The notes under the pieces were generated by a model. That model saw nothing but the letters and a program-made list of their open reading frames with translations. It searched no databases and was not told where the DNA came from. A DNA stretch of 33,468 nucleotides from Candidatus Azophilus lithoversatilis (GTDB taxonomy: Bacteria > Pseudomonadota > Gammaproteobacteria > Pseudomonadales > Azotimanducaceae), in assembly GCA_028278675.1 (NCBI GenBank), contig JAQAJJ010000014.1:15336-48803 (forward strand), given 5' to 3'. This document shows positions 7,492 through 16,384 of the stretch, one piece after another. A program made the position numbers and the translations under genes. Numbering within the stretch: the stretch's first letter is position 1; the number at the start of each line of letters is the position of its first letter.

Positions 7492-10400
7492 ATGAACAAG
7501 CTGAACGACTTCAACAAACGCGGGCAATCAACGAGTAAGTGTGCGCCCGTCGGCAAGTTGCCATGCCGCTGGCTTCTGGCCGCCGTCTTAGCCGGTGCAC
7601 CCATGCTGGCGTTCGCGCAACCTAGCGAGGAACAGGACGCGGACATCATACCGGCGGAGCAAATCAAAGAAGCGCCGGTCACCGCGCTAACCGAACTCGA
7701 AGAAGCGCCAATCACCGCGCAAACCGAACTCGAAGACGCACCGGTCGTCCCACTGATCGAAGTCGAGGAAGTTGTGGTTACCGGCTCGCGCCTGGCGCGA
7801 ACCCCGGGGGAACTGGCGGGCAACCTTGTGGTTCTCGACGAGGATTTCATCCGGTCCACCGGCGAAGCAACCCTTGAGCGCGTGCTCCGTCAGTTGCCGC
7901 AGAACCTAAACGCCACCGCCGAGCGAATCGGCAGCGATCTCAATAACGTCACGAACTTTACCGGCGCGTCCACCGTCAACCTGCGCGGGTTGGGCAGCGA
8001 GGCGACCCTAATCCTGATCGACGGCAAACGGGCCGGCTACAACGGGTTCCTGGGCGGCGTGACGGACGTGTCGACGATACCCCTGTCCGTCGTGGAGCGC
8101 ATCGAGGTCATGCTGGACGGCGCCTCCGCCATCTACGGCTCCGACGCCGTCGGCGGCGTGGTCAACATCATCACGCGCAAGGACTACCAAGGCGTCGAAG
8201 TCGATCTGAACTACAACTGGCCGGACGGCGGCGGCTACGACGAATGGCGGGGCACCGTCTCAGGGGGAACCACCATCGACGGAACCCGCGTTCGCGCCAG
8301 CTACAGCCACGCCGAGCATTCCGGCCTGGACGGATCGAGGCGCGAGTCCACCATCCTTCAGCGGTCGCGATTCGCGGGGCCTCAGTACGATATCCGGTTC
8401 TGCTGTCTGAACGGAGAGGCTTTGCCCATTCTCTGGCGCCTTGATGGGGATGTGCTCACGCAAGGCGAATACAACGCGCTCTCTCCCGAGGATCAGGCCC
8501 GGACGACCCCGGAGACCCACGCTGTTCTGCCTGAGGGCTTCAACGAGAATTCCAGTGTGGACGACATCACCCAATTCGGGCCACCCAATTGGGGTGCCGA
8601 GACCCAAGCCGGTCGCCACATCCTGCCCAAGAATGAACGGGACAACATCTCGGCAAGCATTGACCGGGACTTCGGCGAACGGTTGAGTGCCGAGGCGCAT
8701 GTGCGCTACGAGAACCGGAAAACCACCTACAACGGCGGCTATATCGGTTTTGGGGGCGAGACCCTTGGCGGCGGAAATCCATTCAATCCGTTCGGCCGCA
8801 ACGTTCACCTGTACGGCCAGCGTCCGGACATGGGCACTCGATATGAGGAAACGGATAGCGACTCCCTGAACATCGGCATTGAATTCGAAGGTTCGTTCAC
8901 CGACAACTGGGAATGGGAGGCCGGATTCGGATTCAGCTCCGAAGATTCGGATACCAAACAGGTGAACAACCTGGACGGGCAAGCCCTGCGAGACGGATTG
9001 AGATCCGACGGGGTTACGCCGCGCACCCAGTTCGTTTTGGGCGAAACGCCCGAATCGTGCGCCGAGAAAGGCGGGCAAATCCGCTTCGGGATCTATTGCG
9101 TGCTCAGTTTGCCGCCGATCCCGTCCCTCAACCCCTTCGGCGATTTGTCGTCATTGATCACTGAGGCCCTGCTGGCCAGCAGCACCAACGAACAGACGCG
9201 CTTCGATGCATTGGTTCGGGGCAACCTGTGGTCCATGCCCGCCGGCGACGTGCGGCTGCTGCTCGGTTACAGCTGGCACGAAACCGTGCTCAAGAGCCAG
9301 AGCGAATTTCGAATTGGCACCATTGATTCATCGCCCATTGGCGACATCGAGACCTTCCACACCGAAGCCGAGCGCGCCAACATGGCAATTTACGCCGAAA
9401 CGCTGGTACCGCTGTTCGACCGCCTGACCCTATCCTTGTCCGGGCGCTGTGACTCCTACGACACACCCGAGGTCAACTACAGGGAGTCCGGCGCGGAGGA
9501 CGCAGCTGCGGAGGACATCGCCGATCCGGGCAACAGGACCACCTGGGGCGCTGGGCTCGTCTTCACCCCCGTCAACGACGTACGCCTGCGTTTCAACGCG
9601 CAGACCGCCTTCGTGGCGCCGCAAATCAACCAGATACTTCGCCGCACGAGCGAGCGCATCTCACAGCCTTTTCGCGGCCTGCTGATCGAGTTGCCCGATG
9701 GAAGCCTCAGCTTCGAGGATGCCCTGATCCGGGAAGGCGGCAATCCGGACCTGAAACCGGAGACCGCCGACACCTTAAGCGCGGGCATTGAACTCAACCC
9801 GCAGGCGCTGCCGGGACTGACGCTGAAGGCCACCTGGAACGAGACGAAGTTCAAAAACCGCATCAGCCGGCTAGGCAACTTCATCATCGACCCCAACAAC
9901 ATACCCAGCAATACCATGTATCTGGCCGATGCCGACCTCTGGACTCAGGAGCGACGCTGGATCAACGTCTCGTCCGTGGACCGCACGGGCGTCGACTACG
10001 AAGCCCACAACACGACCTCCAACGACTACGGCGACTTTACCGCCCAGATCCGCCATTCCCGCACCGGCAACTATGAGGTTATCCTCGATCCGGCAACCGA
10101 CGACCCGATCAGCGTCGTTTCGCATACCGACGGCAGCACGCCAATCGGCGTGGTATCCCGTTCGGCAACGAGCGCACAGCTCATTTGGGGATATCGAGGG
10201 ATTGAGGCAGGCATCGATGTGTCGTCACGGTCCGGCACCAGCACCACGTCGGGAGGAAGCGTCACCAGGAGTTACGATCCACCCACCATCGTCGATCTCA
10301 GGCTCAGCTACAATTTCGCCGAGGGCGGTCTGCTGTCAGTACCGGGTTGGGCCGAGGGCGCCCGCCTGTCCTTCATTGTGAACAACGTGGGCAACAAGTT

Positions 10401-10512
10401 CGGCAAAACGCAGCTTCTCAACGAAGAAGGCATGATGCTCGAGCAAAGCGAGCCCGACGCGTCACCGCAGTATGGTCGCGTATTCAATCTGTCGCTGCGG
10501 ATGTCGATATAG
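7492..10512 (+). CDS. TonB-dependent outer-membrane receptor
   Basis: A 1006-residue receptor for energised uptake across the outer membrane. A signal peptide ends near AFA-Q (residues 42/43). Residues 60-92 hold three 11-residue repeats (EAPVTALTELE, EAPITAQTELE, DAPVVPLIEVE), then EEVVVTGSR, the usual junction into the plug. The plug follows (about 100-235; the segments STVNLRGLGSEATLILIDG and YGSDAVGGVVNIITR are typical), then a beta barrel to the C-terminus. Two Cys pairs lie in predicted extracellular loops (FCCLNGE and ESC...YC). There is no N-terminal STN signalling domain. The start has a strong GGGGAGGTGAGTA site. The ligand is unknown; the neighbouring peptidase and thiol proteins hint at a peptide or protein cargo, which is inference. 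The downstream thioredoxin-like gene starts 94 bases after the stop. Confidence 0.95.
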   Translation: MNKLNDFNKRGQSTSKCAPVGKLPCRWLLAAVLAGAPMLAFAQPSEEQDADIIPAEQIKEAPVTALTELEEAPITAQTELEDAPVVPLIEVEEVVVTGSRLARTPGELAGNLVVLDEDFIRSTGEATLERVLRQLPQNLNATAERIGSDLNNVTNFTGASTVNLRGLGSEATLILIDGKRAGYNGFLGGVTDVSTIPLSVVERIEVMLDGASAIYGSDAVGGVVNIITRKDYQGVEVDLNYNWPDGGGYDEWRGTVSGGTTIDGTRVRASYSHAEHSGLDGSRRESTILQRSRFAGPQYDIRFCCLNGEALPILWRLDGDVLTQGEYNALSPEDQARTTPETHAVLPEGFNENSSVDDITQFGPPNWGAETQAGRHILPKNERDNISASIDRDFGERLSAEAHVRYENRKTTYNGGYIGFGGETLGGGNPFNPFGRNVHLYGQRPDMGTRYEETDSDSLNIGIEFEGSFTDNWEWEAGFGFSSEDSDTKQVNNLDGQALRDGLRSDGVTPRTQFVLGETPESCAEKGGQIRFGIYCVLSLPPIPSLNPFGDLSSLITEALLASSTNEQTRFDALVRGNLWSMPAGDVRLLLGYSWHETVLKSQSEFRIGTIDSSPIGDIETFHTEAERANMAIYAETLVPLFDRLTLSLSGRCDSYDTPEVNYRESGAEDAAAEDIADPGNRTTWGAGLVFTPVNDVRLRFNAQTAFVAPQINQILRRTSERISQPFRGLLIELPDGSLSFEDALIREGGNPDLKPETADTLSAGIELNPQALPGLTLKATWNETKFKNRISRLGNFIIDPNNIPSNTMYLADADLWTQERRWINVSSVDRTGVDYEAHNTTSNDYGDFTAQIRHSRTGNYEVILDPATDDPISVVSHTDGSTPIGVVSRSATSAQLIWGYRGIEAGIDVSSRSGTSTTSGGSVTRSYDPPTIVDLRLSYNFAEGGLLSVPGWAEGARLSFIVNNVGNKFGKTQLLNEEGMMLEQSEPDASPQYGRVFNLSLRMSI

Positions 10513-10606
10513 CAAGGGTCCGGCAACCGGTCGAAACCCGGCGGGCGCCCGCCGGCGAACCCGGCTAGCGGGTGGGCGCCACGCCAGTCTCAGGGAGCAA
10601 TTTGAA

Positions 10607-11845
10607 ATGAATCTGCGCACCACAATCTGGCCGCTGCTCGCCGTACTGCTCAGTGCAGCGGCAAGCGCCGACGATGCCAACAAGTTCATTCTAGAGGGCA
10701 ACCTGTCGGCCTTCTACGCCAGCGGCAACTTCGTCGTCTGGGACCCGGAAAAAACCACCGGCGGCAAGCCAGCGATGAGCATGAGCGTCGCGACGACATC
10801 GGCTGCCGGCAAGCCCGCTGACAGGGAATCGACCCTGAACGTAATCACCCGGGCGCCCCTGTCGCCGGACGGCACGTTCAGGGTCGAAGCTACCGTCGGT
10901 GCGCCGCGCCGCGTGTATTTCTACGTGCTTGACGCCATCGGCCACGAGGGCCAACGCTACGCGCCCACCAAAGGCAATGCGTTCATCCTTGAACCCGGTC
11001 GCTTGCAGTTGCACATGAGTCGGCCCGGGCGGTTCTTCATCGAAGGCGGCCGCTACAACGACGCCGTATACAACAGTTGGCGACGCTCCGCGCCCTACTT
11101 GCAGGCCCAAGCCGAATACGACGAACTGCTCGAAGCGGTGGAAGGCGAGACCGAAGCCGAGCGGAGAGCGCGCACAGACCAGGCCGCCGCCGTATTCGAC
11201 ACCGTCCTGACGCTTGAGACCGAGGGCCGTGCGCAAGTGGCTGGTACGCACCCAGATCCCCTAGTGCGCCGGCTCATCATTGAATCCGCCTGGCTTGGCG
11301 GGCCCTGGCTTCTCGAAGCATTGCGCGGTCTCGCCGAAATAACGCCGGACGACCCCTGGGTCGTGGATCGCCTCGCGAAAACCGAGGCCTTGGAGGCCAA
11401 GCGAGCGCAGGAGCGCAAACGCTTTGCGGTCGGTGCCGACATCCGCGACTTCACGGCGGAAAACCTGGACGGGGAGTCCGTCCGGCTCGCCGACGTCCGC
11501 GCCAACAGCAAGCTGGTGCTGGTCGAGTTCTGGGCATCCTGGTGCGGCCCATGCCGGACTGAGATTCCACACATGAAGGAAGCCTATGCGCGCTACCGGG
11601 ACATGGGCTTCGAGATCGTCTCCTTCACCATCGACAACGATCGCGAGGACTGGGAAATCGCATCCGAGGAGGAGCAGTTGCCTTGGGCCAACCTAGGCAT
11701 GGGGGAAGACGCTGACGCGCCGCAAGCATACAACGTGACCGGGGTGCCGAAGAACTACCTGGTGGACTCCAACACTGGCGATATTCTGGCGAAAGACCTG
11801 CGCGGCCATCATCTCGACGAGAAGCTCGACGAACTGTTTAACTGA
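10607..11845 (+). CDS. Exported TlpA/ResA-like thioredoxin-fold protein
   Basis: A 412-residue protein with an N-terminal signal peptide (residues 1-20, ending ASA), an N-terminal domain of about 130 residues rich in beta strands, a helical linker (about 160-275), and a C-terminal TlpA/redoxin domain with the active site WCGPC (C313, C316). The cis-proline segment is TGVPKNYLVD. The layout resembles DUF4369-thioredoxin proteins. It should act in the periplasm, reducing disulfides in client proteins, and could draw electrons from the DsbD-like protein encoded upstream. The ATG at 10607 follows GGGAG at moderate spacing and starts directly with the signal peptide. It is probably co-transcribed with the receptor. 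A decayed relative follows immediately. Confidence 0.88.
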   Translation: MNLRTTIWPLLAVLLSAAASADDANKFILEGNLSAFYASGNFVVWDPEKTTGGKPAMSMSVATTSAAGKPADRESTLNVITRAPLSPDGTFRVEATVGAPRRVYFYVLDAIGHEGQRYAPTKGNAFILEPGRLQLHMSRPGRFFIEGGRYNDAVYNSWRRSAPYLQAQAEYDELLEAVEGETEAERRARTDQAAAVFDTVLTLETEGRAQVAGTHPDPLVRRLIIESAWLGGPWLLEALRGLAEITPDDPWVVDRLAKTEALEAKRAQERKRFAVGADIRDFTAENLDGESVRLADVRANSKLVLVEFWASWCGPCRTEIPHMKEAYARYRDMGFEIVSFTIDNDREDWEIASEEEQLPWANLGMGEDADAPQAYNVTGVPKNYLVDSNTGDILAKDLRGHHLDEKLDELFN

Positions 11846-11848
11846 CGC

Positions 11849-12338
11849 ATGGCTTGCCCAATGCCCCCGGCAAGGGAGGGGGCTGCCTCCATTCCAAGGC
11901 AGGCTCTCCTGTTCGGCTGCCTGGCGCCGGCTAAGGAATGCAGCCCGAAGACGGGGTTCCGGAGGATCACCGGTACCGTCGAGGAGCTTGCGGCAACCGG
12001 CGAAGCCGTCCTGGTTGCCGCCACATCCGTGCCGGGAGAGGAAAGGACTCTCGCCAAGGCCACGATCAACCAAGGCCGCTTCCACTTGGCTGGCGAATAG
12101 GTCGGGCTAGGGCGGCGGTCCCTATCGCCGGCAACCGGTGTGGTCGTGGCGCAGCTCTGATGCGTACCTTGCGACACTGGCTCAATACGCCGCGGTCATG
12201 ACCCAAAAACGCCACACCCCGGAAGCGCCGGAGCAGGCAACGCTGCTGCGCGACGCCAACCTCAGAATTCTGGCCAAGGACCTGGACCCGGATCGCTTGC
12301 AGGCGGAACTGACCGAGCGGTTCGCCGCGACCTGCTAG
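11849..12338 (+). pseudogene. Decayed tandem paralogue of the TlpA-like gene
   Basis: Two frames together look like a shrunken copy of the preceding gene. Frame one (11849-12100) has a signal-like start (ALLFGCLAPA) and an N-terminal-domain-like stretch (ITGTVEELAATGEAVLV, then GRFHLAGE), and ends at a stop. Frame two (12138-12338) has WSWRSSDAYLATLAQY, which matches NSWRRSAPYLQAQAEY (residues 156-171 of the intact protein). It then jumps to RILAKDLDPDRLQAEL, which matches the last 30 residues (DILAKDLRGHHLDEKL). About 200 residues including WCGPC are missing between these two. So this is a duplicate that lost its catalytic core and reading frame. It is unlikely to make a working thioredoxin. 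Confidence 0.75.
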
Positions 12339-12471
12339 GCACCGCCGCTGAACGGGTCCGTAGTCAGCCCGCTAGCCCGGACTCGATGCGCCATCGCGCG
12401 GGCGCCATGCCTTGTGTGCCGGTGCTTGATGGCTTTAAAGTTCGCCCCGCACCCAACCCAACGGACTTTTC

Positions 12472-13086
12472 ATGGCCAATCCCGTCAACATCACGGTTTT
12501 TCGCTGGGCAGGCGCTTGGGGGCCGTTCAGAGTCAGCATTCCCTGCGGCGAATGCTCGCTGACCCACGACATCATCCAGGACTGCATTGAGAGTGAATTG
12601 GCGGGCATCGAGGTGGACCTCGACCTTCGCGACTGGCTGAGCGAATGGTGGAAGCCCCTGCCCAAGGGCGGCTGGCACGCGCCCATCGTGCTGGTGAACG
12701 GCAAGATCATCTCCCAAGGTCTGGCGCTGAACCGGGGTGTTCTCACCCAGGCGGTCATCGAGGCCGCGATGTCTGACCATCCCATGGCGGGCAATCACAT
12801 CTTCGGCAAAGGCGGCTGTCCGCACTGCGTCCGGGCCAAGAGCTATATTGCCCAAGCGGGCCTTGAGAGCCGCTACTACGATGTGGTCAAGGACACTCGG
12901 GCACTGTACGAAATGCTGGCCCGCGTCAAACCCATCATCGGGCCAAAGACGCCGGTGACGGTGCCGCAGATCTGGATTGAAGGCCGCTACGTGGGTGGAG
13001 CGGATGCGCTCAAGGACGTGTTGGGCCTCGCTGAGGTCGAGCCGAATCCAGACCGAGGCCAATGTTCGCTGTCGCCCGCCCGATAG
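12472..13086 (+). CDS. Two-domain thioredoxin-like plus glutaredoxin protein
   Basis: A 204-residue protein with two redox folds. Residues 1-100 form a thioredoxin-like domain with CGEC (C25, C28) and the segment WHAPIVLVNGKIISQG. Residues 105-188 form a glutaredoxin domain with CPHC (C116, C119), the cis-proline motif TVPQIWI (163-169) and GGAD (175-178) for glutathione binding. I see no signal peptide, so it should be cytoplasmic. It may pass electrons between glutathione and a specific client. The ATG at 12472 has only a weak upstream site (ACGGA). It sits between exported thiol proteins and a membrane protein on the same strand. The partner and exact reaction are not known. Confidence 0.85.
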   Translation: MANPVNITVFRWAGAWGPFRVSIPCGECSLTHDIIQDCIESELAGIEVDLDLRDWLSEWWKPLPKGGWHAPIVLVNGKIISQGLALNRGVLTQAVIEAAMSDHPMAGNHIFGKGGCPHCVRAKSYIAQAGLESRYYDVVKDTRALYEMLARVKPIIGPKTPVTVPQIWIEGRYVGGADALKDVLGLAEVEPNPDRGQCSLSPAR

Positions 13087-13166
13087 GCCCAGACGCTCCG
13101 TTCGAGGTCAGAATGCCCTTGAGCGGGGGCGCCTTGGTGGCCCTCACTTTCCTGCGGGGACGGCAA

Positions 13167-13345
13167 GCCTGGCTAGCGCGGCGCAAGACGCCGAGTTGGT
13201 CCCTATTTGGTACGCCGGCGACGAATCCAATGCGGCGACCATCGATGATCAGCCGTGGCAGGACATCCTCGACAGCTACCGCCAAACCAGCCACCCGTCG
13301 AGCATTCACCGCTTCGACCGCGACTGGCGCCTGGACCGGCCCTGA
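13167..13345 (+). pseudogene. Possible gene remnant before the TVP38 gene
   Basis: The frame ending at 13345 encodes about 60 residues with strongly gene-like codon use, including LVPIWYAGDESNAATID and DILDSYRQTSHPSSIHRF. There is no start codon with a ribosome site in this frame, and the preceding stretch looks gene-like only in another frame (about 13090-13160, MPLSGGALVALTFLRG). This fits the tail of a gene broken by a frameshift. I do not recognise the family. It could instead be a short gene with an unusual start. It ends 27 bases before the next start codon. Confidence 0.3.
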
Positions 13346-13372
13346 CCGCGGCGGTCAATCAGGAGAAACGCG

Positions 13373-14056
13373 ATGAAACGCAACCAAATCATCCTCGCGG
13401 CCGCGGTCATCGTTCTGGTGGCGCTGTTCTTCCACTTCGATCTGCAACGCTACCTGAGCCTGGAATTCCTTCAGGCCCAACGCAGCGCAGCGCTGGAAAT
13501 CCACCAAGCCAGCCCGTGGCTGACCAGCTTGGGCTTCCTGGCCACCTACGTCGCGGTCACGGGGCTCTCCCTGCCCGGCGCTGCCATCCTGACCTTGGCG
13601 GCCGGCGCTATTTTCGGCTTAGGCCTAGGCACGGTCATCGTCTCCTTCGCCAGCACCATCGGCGCCACCCTCGCCTTCCTGCTGGCCCGCCATCTGCTGC
13701 GCGATGCGGTGCAAAGGCGCTTTGAGAAACAGCTCCGGCCGATCAACGAGGGGGTCCGCAAGGACGGCGCCTTCTACTTGTTCGCCCTGCGCTTGGTGCC
13801 GGCCTTCCCGTTCTTCGCCATCAACCTCGCCATGGGCTTGACGCCGCTGAAGGTATGGACGTTCTTCTGGGTCAGCCAAACGGGCATGCTGGCCGGCACC
13901 CTCGTGTACGTGAACGCTGGCCAGCAAATCGGCCAACTGGAATCCCTGGCTGGCATCCTCTCACCGACCCTGATCCTCTCCTTCGCCCTGCTCGGCCTGT
14001 TCCCGCTGATCGCCAAGAAAGCGGTGGACACCATAAAAAAACGCCTCGAGCGCTAA
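13373..14056 (+). CDS. TVP38/TMEM64 (VTT-domain) membrane protein
   Basis: A 227-residue inner-membrane protein of the TVP38/TMEM64 family (SNARE-associated/VTT fold, related to DedA). The N-terminal helix is at residues 7-20. The VTT core runs from about 50 to 190 and includes GLSLPGAAILTLAAGAIFG, the re-entrant-loop region LALRLVPAFPFFAINLAMG, and helices near 160-180 and 195-215. Family members are thought to act in lipid or small-molecule handling at the membrane, and bacterial substrates are poorly defined. The start has GGAGAA with good spacing. It is the last gene of the + strand block and faces dapB across a hairpin-rich gap. Confidence 0.88.
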   Translation: MKRNQIILAAAVIVLVALFFHFDLQRYLSLEFLQAQRSAALEIHQASPWLTSLGFLATYVAVTGLSLPGAAILTLAAGAIFGLGLGTVIVSFASTIGATLAFLLARHLLRDAVQRRFEKQLRPINEGVRKDGAFYLFALRLVPAFPFFAINLAMGLTPLKVWTFFWVSQTGMLAGTLVYVNAGQQIGQLESLAGILSPTLILSFALLGLFPLIAKKAVDTIKKRLER

Positions 14057-14388
14057 TCTCCACAATCCCGCCAGAGATGCCAAGGGACCTCCCTTGGCTC
14101 AAGGGCATCCTTCGGATCGAGGGCGTCCCGCCCCCGATGGAGAACCCCGGGTTCTATGGTGCGAGCTGCCACCCCGGCGACCGCAGCGCCGACGGGCAAG
14201 AAACAAACGTCTTCCCCCCGGGACATCAAGCGCGTGGAGGAACGGCGCTTCGCGCCGCCGAGGCTGCGAACCTTCGGTTCGCTATGCCCTCGAGCCGAGG
14301 AGTCATGCTCGGCTTCAACTGAGTTTCGCGCCTTCGCATGGTTGGGAGTGGATGGCAGTCCCCCGCGCCACGGCGCAGCCAATTCCCA
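14057..14388. other. Convergent intergenic region with palindromes
   Basis: This 332-base gap separates the ends of two convergent units. No gene seen. It holds two palindromes of the GAACC-N3-GGTTC type: 14141-14155 (AGAACC/GGTTCT around CCG) and 14266-14282 (GCGAACC/GGTTCGC around TTC). They may act as transcript ends for either strand, but no T-runs are present. Confidence 0.55.
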
Positions 14389-15186
14389 TCAAAACGCCAG
14401 GACGTCCTGCATGTCAAACAGCCCATGTCCCTTGTCGGCTAGGAATTTGGCCGCCCGCAAAGCACCCAAGGCGAAGTTCATGCGGCTGGCGGCGCGATGG
14501 ATGATCTCAAGGCGCTCCCCGCCACCGGCGAACAGCACCGTGTGCTCGCCGACGATGTCGCCGCCGCGCAAGGCGCTGAAGCCGATGGTGCGGCGGTTGC
14601 GGACACCGGTTTCGCCTTGGCGCCCGTACACCGCATCCTCTTCCAGGCTGCGGCCAAGGGCGCCGGCAACAATCTCGCCCAAACGCACCGCGGTGCCGGA
14701 GGGCGCATCGATCTTGTGCCGGTGGTGGGCCTCGACCACCTCGATGTCCACTGCATCGCCCAAGGCCCGCGCCGCCTGCTCCACCAAGCGGAACATCAGG
14801 TTGACGCCAATGCTCATGTTGGGTGCCATGAGAATGGGAACCGCCTCGGCGGCGGCGCGAATGCGGGCGAGGCCCGCCGCATCGAAGCCGGTCGTGCCGA
14901 TGACCAAGCCGCGTCCCGCGTCATGGCAGGCATCGACTGCCGCCAAGGTGGCGTTCGGGACCGTGAAGTCAATGAGCGTCTCGAAATCTCCCGTCACGTC
15001 GGCCACCGAATCGGCGATGGCCACGCCCAACGCGCCAACCCCAGCAATCTCGCCAGCGTCGGCGCCGACGACCGCACCTCCCGGCTGCTCGATGGCGGCC
15101 CCAAGCTCCAGCGCCCCATCCTCAGCAACAGCCCTAATGAGGGTGCGTCCCATGCGCCCCGCCGCGCCAACGATGGCAACTCGCAT
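14389..15186 (-). CDS. dapB: 4-hydroxy-tetrahydrodipicolinate reductase
   Basis: DapB, 265 residues, reduces 4-hydroxy-tetrahydrodipicolinate with NAD(P)H in the diaminopimelate route to lysine and peptidoglycan. The N-terminal Rossmann motif is GAAGRMG (residues 7-13). GTTGF (98-102) is typical. The catalytic region EAHHRHKIDAPSGTA places H154, H155 and K158 at the active site, with the substrate-binding SGT following. The length is close to the usual ~270. The ATG at 15186 begins MRVAIVG, the normal start; the frame stays open 33 bases upstream but adds nothing family-like. It follows dnaJ by 29 bases, so it is probably in the dnaK operon, an order common in gammaproteobacteria. Confidence 0.97.
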   Translation of the reverse strand: MRVAIVGAAGRMGRTLIRAVAEDGALELGAAIEQPGGAVVGADAGEIAGVGALGVAIADSVADVTGDFETLIDFTVPNATLAAVDACHDAGRGLVIGTTGFDAAGLARIRAAAEAVPILMAPNMSIGVNLMFRLVEQAARALGDAVDIEVVEAHHRHKIDAPSGTAVRLGEIVAGALGRSLEEDAVYGRQGETGVRNRRTIGFSALRGGDIVGEHTVLFAGGGERLEIIHRAASRMNFALGALRAAKFLADKGHGLFDMQDVLAF

Positions 15187-15215
15187 TTTTTCCGCTCCCC
15201 TAACCTTGATCCTGA

Positions 15216-16346
15216 TCAATGCTTCAAGCTGTCGAAGAAGTCCTTGACGCCGCGGAACCAGCCGCTTTCCTTGGGCGAGTGATGCTCGCTGCGCTTCTCC
15301 AGACTGTGCTTGAACTTGCGCAGCAACTCCTTTTGCGATTCATCGAGCTTGACCGGGGTTTCCACCACCACCTTGCACAGCAGATCGCCCACGCCGCCGC
15401 CACGCACCGGGGTCACGCCCCGGCCACGCAGGCGGAACAGCTTGCCGGTTTGGGTTTCCGGGGGCACCTTGAGCTTGACTCGTCCGCTCAGGGTCGGCAC
15501 CTCGAGTTCGCCGCCCAAGGCGGCGTCGGCGAAGGACAGCGGCACCTCACAGTACAGGTGCCGGCCATCACGCTCGAAGATGGGATGCGCACGCACCTCA
15601 ACCTGAACGTAGAGGTCGCCAGTCTCGCCGCCGGGCGCCGCTTCGCCTTCCCCGGCCAAGCGGATGCGGTCGCCGGTGTCCACCCCTGGCGGAATGCGCA
15701 CCGAGAGGGTCTTGCGCTCCTCCACCCGACCGCGCCCGCCGCAGCGGCGGCAGGGGTTGGTGATGACCTGCCCGGCGCCCCGGCAGCGGGGACAGGTTTG
15801 CTGCAGGGAGAAGAAGCCTTGGGCGACGCGGATCTGCCCCGCGCCAGAGCATTCCGGGCAGGTGCTCGGCTGGGAGCCGGGCGCCGAGCCGCTGCCTCGG
15901 CACTCTTCGCAGGCGGCGAGCACCGGCACCGAAATCTCCACCGTGTCGCCCTTGACGGCCTGCTCCAAGTCGAGGGTCAAGGCGTAGCGAAGGTCCGCGC
16001 CCCGGGAACGGCCACCACGTCCAGAGCGGGCGCCGCCGAAGATATCGCCAAAGACATCGCCGAAAATATCGCTGAAACTGCCGTTGAAGCCCGCGCCGCC
16101 ACCCATGCCGCCGGCGCTGGGATCCACGCCGGCATGGCCGAACTGATCGTAGGCACCGCGTTTTTCGCGGTCGGAAAGCACTTCGTAGGCCTCGGAGGCC
16201 TCCTTGAATTTCTCCTCGGCCTCGGCGTCATCCGGATTGCGGTCCGGATGCAGCTTCATGGCCAAGCGTCGATAGGCCTTCTTGACCTCGTCGTCGGAGG
16301 CGTCCCGATTCAGCCCCAGGATCTCGTAGTAGTCGCGCTTGGCCAT
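15216..16346 (-). CDS. dnaJ: Chaperone DnaJ (Hsp40)
   Basis: A 376-residue type I J-protein, the co-chaperone that stimulates the DnaK ATPase and delivers unfolded clients. The J domain occupies residues 1-70 with HPD at 33-35. A Gly/Phe-rich linker follows (about 75-115). Four zinc-finger repeats are present: C146-C149, C163-C166, C185-C188 and C199-C202, each in the CxxCxGxG context. The substrate-binding beta domains continue to the C-terminus. The ATG at 16346 begins [10 protein letters not shown] and has AGGA upstream; a TTG directly before it is not needed. It lies 38 bases after dnaK on the same strand. Confidence 0.98.
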   Translation of the reverse strand: MAKRDYYEILGLNRDASDDEVKKAYRRLAMKLHPDRNPDDAEAEEKFKEASEAYEVLSDREKRGAYDQFGHAGVDPSAGGMGGGAGFNGSFSDIFGDVFGDIFGGARSGRGGRSRGADLRYALTLDLEQAVKGDTVEISVPVLAACEECRGSGSAPGSQPSTCPECSGAGQIRVAQGFFSLQQTCPRCRGAGQVITNPCRRCGGRGRVEERKTLSVRIPPGVDTGDRIRLAGEGEAAPGGETGDLYVQVEVRAHPIFERDGRHLYCEVPLSFADAALGGELEVPTLSGRVKLKVPPETQTGKLFRLRGRGVTPVRGGGVGDLLCKVVVETPVKLDESQKELLRKFKHSLEKRSEHHSPKESGWFRGVKDFFDSLKH

Positions 16347-16384
16347 CAATTCGTTCCTGCTTGGGGCTTAGCGTGCTCTCCCGC

